From: Aureliella sp046290675 | GTDB taxonomy: Bacteria; Planctomycetota; Planctomycetia; Pirellulales; Pirellulaceae | Assembly (NCBI GenBank): GCA_046290675.1 | Contig: JBKAHA010000004.1 | Coordinates: 1-64,000, forward strand | DNA: 64,000 nt | Direction of reading: 5' to 3' | Shown here: positions 61,601-64,000 of the stretch, one piece after another | Position numbering within the stretch: position 1 is the stretch's first letter | Layout: each line of letters begins with the position of its first letter | Notes under the pieces: model-generated | The model's input: the letters and a program-made list of their open reading frames with translations, nothing else | The model's database searches: none | What the model was told of the DNA's origin: nothing | Program-made: the position numbers and the translations under genes

Positions 61601-64000
61601 ATCGTGCCACCTGGGCGAAAAAGCTGTCGAGCGTACCGATACGCAGCCGATGGATCGACCGTGTGACACGTCGCAGAGTTGCTAAACAGTTTTCGAGCGA
61701 AGTATCAACGTCCTCCAGATGGCTTGCGAGCTCACTTCGAGCCGTTTCCGATAGACAGGCGTCGGCGAGACGCTCTAAGACACGGCTCAGGATTTCTCCG
61801 GCTGCTTTGCGTGTGAACGTAGTCGCCAATATCGTATCTGCAGGCTGCCCGGCCAGCAGAATTGCGAGCAATCGATTGCTGAGTTGAAACGTTTTCCCTG
61901 TTCCTGCAGAAGCGCGAATCAACAGTGGTTCCAACTTGGGTGAAACTACCACAGGGGCGACGGCAAGTTGTTCTGCTTTCTCAATCTGCGCAGGCTCGGC
62001 GGCGACCAGCTGATCTTCCGCAAATCGGCTTTCTATTACTGGGCTTCGCGAAGATTCAACCTCTTGGACCTGTGTCTGGCAGATGCGGCTGAAATCGTCG
62101 AACAAGACGTCTCGCGGTAGGCCGTCGCCGAAATCACCGCTGGCAACTTGCGTCGCAATTTCGGCCGCAAGAGAATCCGCTTCCGCTAGTTGTTCATGGG
62201 TAAACTCGGCAAGCGTAAAGCCACCGTCGCTGGCCGACTTGGGCAACGTGATGTATCCCAGTGTGGGTTCGCTATCGACGCCCAGACGTCGCGCAATCGA
62301 GCGGTACAGCGGAAGCTGGAGATCTTGCCAGCCTTTGGATTCTGTCCAATGCACTGTAACGGGATTTTTAGCGGTTTCGCTTGTTTTGTAATCCCAAATG
62401 GCCCATCGGCCCGTATGGGGCTGGTGATCGATCCGGTCGATTCGGCCAACCAGATTCAACTCATCGCTGGTGCCGATTTTGAGATGGTCTTTCGCATCCG
62501 TTCCAACTTCGACGTGGACAATCTTCCAGCCTTCGGCTGCCCGCGCGGCTTGCTTCGCGGCAAAAGCCTTTAAACGTAGCTCGGCTTGCTCGATTTGAAT
62601 CAATACCGCTGCGGCGGGACTGTCCCCGTATCGCTCGGCGGCGAACCTATGCAGCTTTTCGAGCAAGAATGCTTCAACGATCTCTGGACTATCACACTCC
62701 CCTATATTGCCTTTGAGTTCCGCCAGTGCGTCGTGTACCAAGACGCCGAACTGCGAGGCGCCGAGTTCGGCAACGGAGTCATCTTTACTGCGCAGGCGGC
62801 GAATGTGTTTCAAATAAAAACGATACGGACACGCCAAATACTCTCTGAACGCGGTGACCGTTATATAGCGAGGTCGGTTCGCTTGAATAAAGTCAGGGTC
62901 AATGGCTGGTCGTTGAAGCGGCTGGAGAGTGCTTACGGCTGGCTTGTTCCAACGGCTGCGAACCTCCGCGAGCGAGTCGTTTGCTGTTTCGGAAACCAAG
63001 TGCATTACGCGGGACGGGAGCTGCTCTAGCGGGCATGCCATGAGAACGCGGCTGGGCGTCAGCGGATCGCCGGACTCGTCGGTGCGTCCAACGATGAAGC
63101 GGACATCGCTCTTTGAGGTCAGCAACAGTTGGGTTGCGTAGACATCCCGAGCGAGTCGGCGCAGGTTGTCCATGATGCCAAGTCGTTTGCGGAAGGCATT
63201 GGGCAAAAAACTATCGGAGTTACTGCTTTCCGGCACTACACCGTCGTGCAATCCGGTGACAACAAGGGCGGGGGCGTCATCCCAAGCTAATTCAAGCCAA
63301 CCCAGCAACTCTACCGAATCCGCGTCGGGCACTTCAGGGACCAGTTGCCCGCTCAAAGAATCAACCAACCACGTGATCATTTCTGACGCAGCCATTCGCG
63401 GTTGGATTTCTTTCGGTACATCTCGCAATTCGAGAAGTGCTTCCGCGCTGCGTCTTGCTGCCGAAAATAATTCCGATTCTGCAGGCTCGTCGAGCGAACA
63501 GACTTGGCGTCCATAGACTGTGGAAAGCACTGTTAGCAACGGTTGGACAAAATCCACCAGCGGCAGTTGTTGCCGGCTGATCGGATGGAGCCACTTCGTG
63601 ATCACCTTTGTTACGGCGGCGTACGACTCGGCACCGATCGCCTTCGTATGGACGAATTTGTCGATACGCTTAGGCAGTGCTTCTTGGTAATACTCGTCCA
63701 GATCTTGGAGCCAGCTCGCGGGGATCGTCGTATGCTGTCGCGAAAGAAATTCGTCGACAACGGGGTGACGTACTAGGGCAGCAAACGACTCATACGTCTT
63801 GGTTCGAAGATATTCACCGATCATCCGTATCAAGGAAATCGGCTCGGACTGAGACAAAGGATGCCCTGGACCGTACCGCGTAGCTACGTCGGAGAGCGAG
63901 AGGCGGCGGCGAATCTCAGGAATCAGCTTCGGTTCGGGAACTCCAACTGTGATTTCCTTTTGGTGGTACTGACCTTGGAAATCTGCCAGGCAACTGGCTG
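58620..64000 (-). CDS. AddB-AddA fusion helicase-nuclease (partial, runs off the window)
   Basis: One reading frame of about 1,790 visible residues, with its start beyond the window. The first part is AddB/RexB-like: LLVTGLHDGVVPESSNSD-type helicase remnant, ACPYRFYLKHIRRL, and a nuclease core GRIDRIDHQP...WAIWDYKTSE (about 62370-62450). A linker of about 60 residues follows, then AddA-like motifs: Walker A LIRASAGTGKTFQ (about 61885-61925), LLLDEFQDTAVEQW, VGDTKQAIYGWRGG, VMTVHKSKGLEFDAVFLPD, LYVAMTRARQAL and a second PD-(D/E)xK nuclease EIIDFKTDRF (about 58843-58866). Known AddAB are two proteins processing double-strand breaks. After the AddB nuclease only one Cys is seen, so the usual Fe-S cluster looks incomplete. 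Confidence 0.88.
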   Translation of the reverse strand, partial: ASCLADFQGQYHQKEITVGVPEPKLIPEIRRRLSLSDVATRYGPGHPLSQSEPISLIRMIGEYLRTKTYESFAALVRHPVVDEFLSRQHTTIPASWLQDLDEYYQEALPKRIDKFVHTKAIGAESYAAVTKVITKWLHPISRQQLPLVDFVQPLLTVLSTVYGRQVCSLDEPAESELFSAARRSAEALLELRDVPKEIQPRMAASEMITWLVDSLSGQLVPEVPDADSVELLGWLELAWDDAPALVVTGLHDGVVPESSNSDSFLPNAFRKRLGIMDNLRRLARDVYATQLLLTSKSDVRFIVGRTDESGDPLTPSRVLMACPLEQLPSRVMHLVSETANDSLAEVRSRWNKPAVSTLQPLQRPAIDPDFIQANRPRYITVTAFREYLACPYRFYLKHIRRLRSKDDSVAELGASQFGVLVHDALAELKGNIGECDSPEIVEAFLLEKLHRFAAERYGDSPAAAVLIQIEQAELRLKAFAAKQAARAAEGWKIVHVEVGTDAKDHLKIGTSDELNLVGRIDRIDHQPHTGRWAIWDYKTSETAKNPVTVHWTESKGWQDLQLPLYRSIARRLGVDSEPTLGYITLPKSASDGGFTLAEFTHEQLAEADSLAAEIATQVASGDFGDGLPRDVLFDDFSRICQTQVQEVESSRSPVIESRFAEDQLVAAEPAQIEKAEQLAVAPVVVSPKLEPLLIRASAGTGKTFQLSNRLLAILLAGQPADTILATTFTRKAAGEILSRVLERLADACLSETARSELASHLEDVDTSLENCLATLRRVTRSIHRLRIGTLDSFFAQVARSFGMELQLPNAWQAMDPADEPRFQMQAIGQLLESQERKTLVDLVRMLAKGESSRRVAEEIRYTVQAGLSAYRVTGEEAWDQIPIPASPSEKAVDSAVQTLEQTRLAHKSADKQMVNLHLWASTGDWEKLISHKIYSAIQNQEPTYFNRELPNSLVAALEVLAERAAAELLPIRRGQTRASYQVIKAYAEQHNALVQSQRKLSFSDVTYYLAEWLNPISKSKGDRTKGSSKRREVAGLLVRRLLDFRLDCSIEHLLLDEFQDTAVEQWRILEPIAQPLANDCDDETQSRSIFCVGDTKQAIYGWRGGVAEIFDTVTTSMPGIHQHELSKSYRSSSTIMETVNQVFQHLEKHSNFADCDPIAHRWSDQFPEHQTARETLNGYVRVVNGPDPEGLSADEYRAEQLKACVGTIKNVAQSSSASVGVLLRTNRDVGIMMGLLRAAGVPASQDGGNPLTDCAAVELLLSLLHLADHPGDTNSHFHVANSPLADILPVDHSDAKKVSHWVREQASRRGLGELLGELATPLAVQLSWWDQFRLEQFITLASQFQLSSSLRLRDFEQLVEQQRVALPSEAQVKVMTVHKSKGLEFDAVFLPDLSSELQDGNTLLVMRGKDPVAPPDGVVRYMNSALQQLLPQSWQDAFLQLKGRKVIESLCLLYVAMTRARQALYITTVPKKHRTTQTFGAVIQSTLCDKEASKQPDAVLAEFGQPDWYLGIGDMVASAIHSLDPVDTSADQQNTTADTAAESAPDRIIRFDHESDRVASRGLRISAPSHSALIKEPQPISNLFTVSENVGTAYGKLIHKFFEQIEWIEDFKINRKDLQTLAQTTLSAEELQRVSVKQAISDFEDLLELENTRHVLSQQRYSLVWPEGDSDVNQHIEVDNERELSLKLNDDIIVGSIDRLVVTYREGRPYSAEIIDFKTDRFDPAMNLLWLDERTEVHRPQLEAYRDAVAYLYKIPTERISTFLLMFATDELVPLESMNTSQQDLPAGATAS

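Overview
The window looks like chromosomal DNA of a planctomycete, probably a Pirellulaceae (Rhodopirellula/Blastopirellula-type) organism. The main evidence is the set of secreted protein families that are expanded almost only in that group. These include a DUF1549/DUF1553 'planctomycete cytochrome' protein with its DUF1501 partner, a DUF1592-type cytochrome protein with its DUF1552 partner, a sulfatase, a SASA esterase, a PQQ-like beta-propeller protein, an XylR-type AraC regulator and an XRE regulator of a type I associate with planctomycetes. Genes are mostly solitary or in pairs on both strands. No rRNA, tRNA, CRISPR array, insertion sequence or prophage was recognised.

Layout. 1-911: a 180-bp tandem duplication and a frameshifted GxxExxY-family remnant. 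1188-7086: a polytopic membrane protein, a membrane-anchored SRPBCC protein, a SASA esterase and the DUF1501 protein. 7221-14883: the DUF1549/1553 cytochrome protein, a lone AAA ATPase, an XylR-type regulator, an RlmA-like methyltransferase and an isoprenylcysteine-methyltransferase-like membrane protein. 14893-22705: a metallopeptidase/esterase fusion, a HerA-like ATPase, an XRE regulator, a PAS-GGDEF protein and an RRM protein with a clear terminator. 23139-34429: M42 peptidase, beta-CASP metallo-hydrolase, beta-propeller protein, nucleotidyltransferase-like protein, sulfatase, TIM-barrel protein, purU, YkgJ-type Cys-cluster protein and hisS. 34520-44652: a large RND/MMPL exporter, rho with a leader hairpin, a thioredoxin/YHS-like protein, a DciA-like protein and an SGNH hydrolase. 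44993-53139: DUF1552/DUF1592 pair, an unknown protein, hslVU and a Gly-rich secreted protein. 53696-64000: a DNA-end-processing cluster on the minus strand. It is read as a giant AddB-AddA fusion (cut by the window edge), then an SbcD-like nuclease, then a YhaN/SbcC-like ATPase.

Genes that plausibly work together: the two cytochrome/partner pairs (7221-10016 with 5671-7086; 46431-48851 with 44993-46342), hslV with hslU, and the AddBA-SbcD-YhaN cluster. The remaining genes are a mixture of housekeeping functions (hisS, rho, purU, hslVU, dciA-like) and secreted or envelope proteins.

The most unusual items are: the single reading frame carrying both AddB nuclease and AddA helicase-nuclease; an intrinsic-terminator-like hairpin in the rho leader; a secreted HExxH-peptidase/alpha-beta-hydrolase fusion; a thioredoxin protein ending in two YHS-like repeats; and a recurring pattern of short (14-23 bp) tandem duplications beside gene ends, two of which copy the stop codon itself. 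All family calls are from reading the sequence; no database search was run.
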